A stretch of 12,511 nt of DNA from Pseudomonadota bacterium (GTDB lineage: Bacteria; Pseudomonadota; Alphaproteobacteria; Rhizobiales; Xanthobacteraceae): positions 1-12,511 of the forward strand of contig CAUJKG010000365.1 of the NCBI GenBank assembly GCA_963205465.1, given 5' to 3'. Positions 11,706-12,511 of this stretch are shown piece after piece (the first letter of the stretch is position 1; each line of letters begins with the position of its first letter). The translations under genes and the position numbers were made by a program. A model generated the notes under the pieces. That model ran no database searches and was not told the DNA's origin. It was given only the letters and a program-made list of their open reading frames with translations.

Positions 11706-12511
11706 ACGAGCAGACGCCAACCAGAAATTTCACGATCAACTTCGGCCCGCAGCATCCGGCGGCGCACGGTGTGTTGCGCCTCGTGCTCGAACTCGACGGC
11801 GAAATCGTCGAGCGTGTCGATCCGCATATCGGCCTTCTTCATCGCGGCACCGAGAAACTGATCGAAGCAAAGACTTATCTGCAGGCGATCCCTTATTTCG
11901 ACCGGCTCGATTATGTCGCGCCGATGAATCAGGAGCACGCTTTCTGCCTCGCGGTGGAGAAGCTCCTCGGCATCGAAGTACCGATCCGCGGGCAACTGAT
12001 CCGCGTGCTCTATTCGGAAATCGGCAGAATTCTTTCGCATCTCCTGAACGTCACCACGCAGGCGATGGACGTCGGCGCGCTGACGCCGCCGCTGTGGGGG
12101 TTCGAGGAACGCGAGAAGCTCATGGTGTTCTATGAGCGCGCGTCCGGCTCGCGCATGCATGCAGCCTATTTCCGCGTGGGCGGCGTGCATCAGGATATTC
12201 CGCAGCAACTCGTCGACGATATCCGCGCGTTCTGCGATCCGTTCCTGAAAGTCGTCGACGATCTTGACCGGCTGCTTTCCGAAAACCGCATTTTCAAACA
12301 GCGTAACGCCGACATCGGCATCGTGACGCTGGAAGAAGCGTGGGCGTGGGGGTTCTCGGGTGTGATGGTGCGCGGCTCTGGCGCGCCGTGGGATTTGCGT
12401 AAGTCGCAACCCTACGAATGTTACGCCGAAATGGATTTCGATATTCCCATCGGCAAGAACGGCGACTGCTACGACCGTTATCATATTCGCATGGAAGAGA
12501 TGCGGCAGTCG
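11702..12511 (+). CDS. nuoD: NADH-quinone oxidoreductase subunit D (3' end beyond the window)
   Basis: Peripheral-arm subunit D (49-kDa subunit homologue) of complex I, which forms the quinone-binding cavity with NuoB. The first 270 codons are present without interruption up to the right edge; the complete protein is usually about 400 aa, so roughly a third is missing. Visible signatures are FGPQHPAAHGVLRL (14-27), HIGLLHRGTEKLIE (42-55), NRLD-type segment FDRLDYVAPMNQEHA (66-80), and a central helix with LYSEIGRILSHLL near 103-115. The ATG at 11702 overlaps the thioesterase stop and has AAGG at 11691-11694, 7 nt upstream. nuoE and later subunits presumably follow outside the window. No sign of truncation other than the window edge. 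Confidence 0.96.
   Translation, partial: MNEQTPTRNFTINFGPQHPAAHGVLRLVLELDGEIVERVDPHIGLLHRGTEKLIEAKTYLQAIPYFDRLDYVAPMNQEHAFCLAVEKLLGIEVPIRGQLIRVLYSEIGRILSHLLNVTTQAMDVGALTPPLWGFEEREKLMVFYERASGSRMHAAYFRVGGVHQDIPQQLVDDIRAFCDPFLKVVDDLDRLLSENRIFKQRNADIGIVTLEEAWAWGFSGVMVRGSGAPWDLRKSQPYECYAEMDFDIPIGKNGDCYDRYHIRMEEMRQS

Noticed and set aside
11597..12484. Minus-strand open frame of 295 codons opposite nuoD
   Set aside because: NuoD signatures are continuous on the + strand from 11702 to the edge; the antisense frame is a composition artefact.
1..12511. GANTC (CcrM-type) sites near gene starts, for example 6920-6924 and 7541-7545
   Set aside because: A five-base palindrome with one free position is expected about every 256 bp, so these occurrences are not distinguishable from chance.
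1..12511. CRISPR arrays, insertion sequences, tRNA or attachment sites
   Set aside because: No spaced direct repeats, transposase or integrase motifs, terminal inverted repeats or tRNA-like cloverleaf were seen while reading both strands.

Overview
The window looks like a chromosomal segment of a GC-rich alphaproteobacterium, most likely of the Hyphomicrobiales (Bradyrhizobium/Rhodopseudomonas/Xanthobacteraceae type). The reasons are the unfused nuoC and nuoD genes in a nuoA-B-C-D order, an AapJ-type amino-acid-binding protein ending in the usual APPIR tail, a strong G/C bias at third codon positions, and short overlapping gene junctions. The lineage is inferred from these features; no rRNA or marker gene is present to fix it.

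Region 1 (about 203-6715, all + strand) is a tightly packed seven-gene nucleotide-sugar cassette: glucose-1-phosphate cytidylyltransferase (rfbF), CDP-glucose 4,6-dehydratase (rfbG), a sugar C-methyltransferase of the TylC3/NovU/TcaB9 type, an RmlC-like 3,5-epimerase, an NAD(P)-dependent SDR that is probably a C4 reductase, a second zinc-motif methyltransferase with a similar C-terminal domain, and a CmcI/rhamnosyl-O-methyltransferase-like protein. Read in order this is a route from Glc-1-P through CDP-glucose and CDP-4-keto-6-deoxyglucose to a CDP-linked, C-methyl-branched and probably further methylated 6-deoxyhexose, as found in O-antigens or other surface glycans. Neither the E1 dehydratase (RfbH) needed for a 3,6-dideoxy sugar nor a glycosyltransferase is in the window. 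Gaps between genes run from a 1-nt overlap to 9 nt, so the cassette is almost certainly one transcript.

Region 2 (about 6716-9201) is a set of cell-envelope genes: a periplasmic L,D-transpeptidase (+), a periplasmic amino-acid-binding protein without permease genes beside it (+), and a small lipoprotein of unknown function on the opposite strand. The last two are convergent and share four bases (CTAG), which supply both stop codons.

Region 3 (about 9202-12511, + strand) is the start of the respiratory complex I operon: nuoA, nuoB, a small cupin, nuoC, a FlK-like hotdog thioesterase and the 5' two-thirds of nuoD, which runs off the window. The cupin and the thioesterase are inserted between core subunit genes and are joined to their neighbours by 4-nt spacing or stop/start overlaps, so they are expressed with complex I. 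The leader upstream of nuoA holds two overlapping, mutually exclusive hairpins. No tRNA, rRNA, CRISPR, insertion sequence or phage gene was seen. The most noteworthy items are the methyl-branched CDP-sugar cassette with two paralogous C-methyltransferases, and the two non-Nuo genes embedded in the complex I operon.
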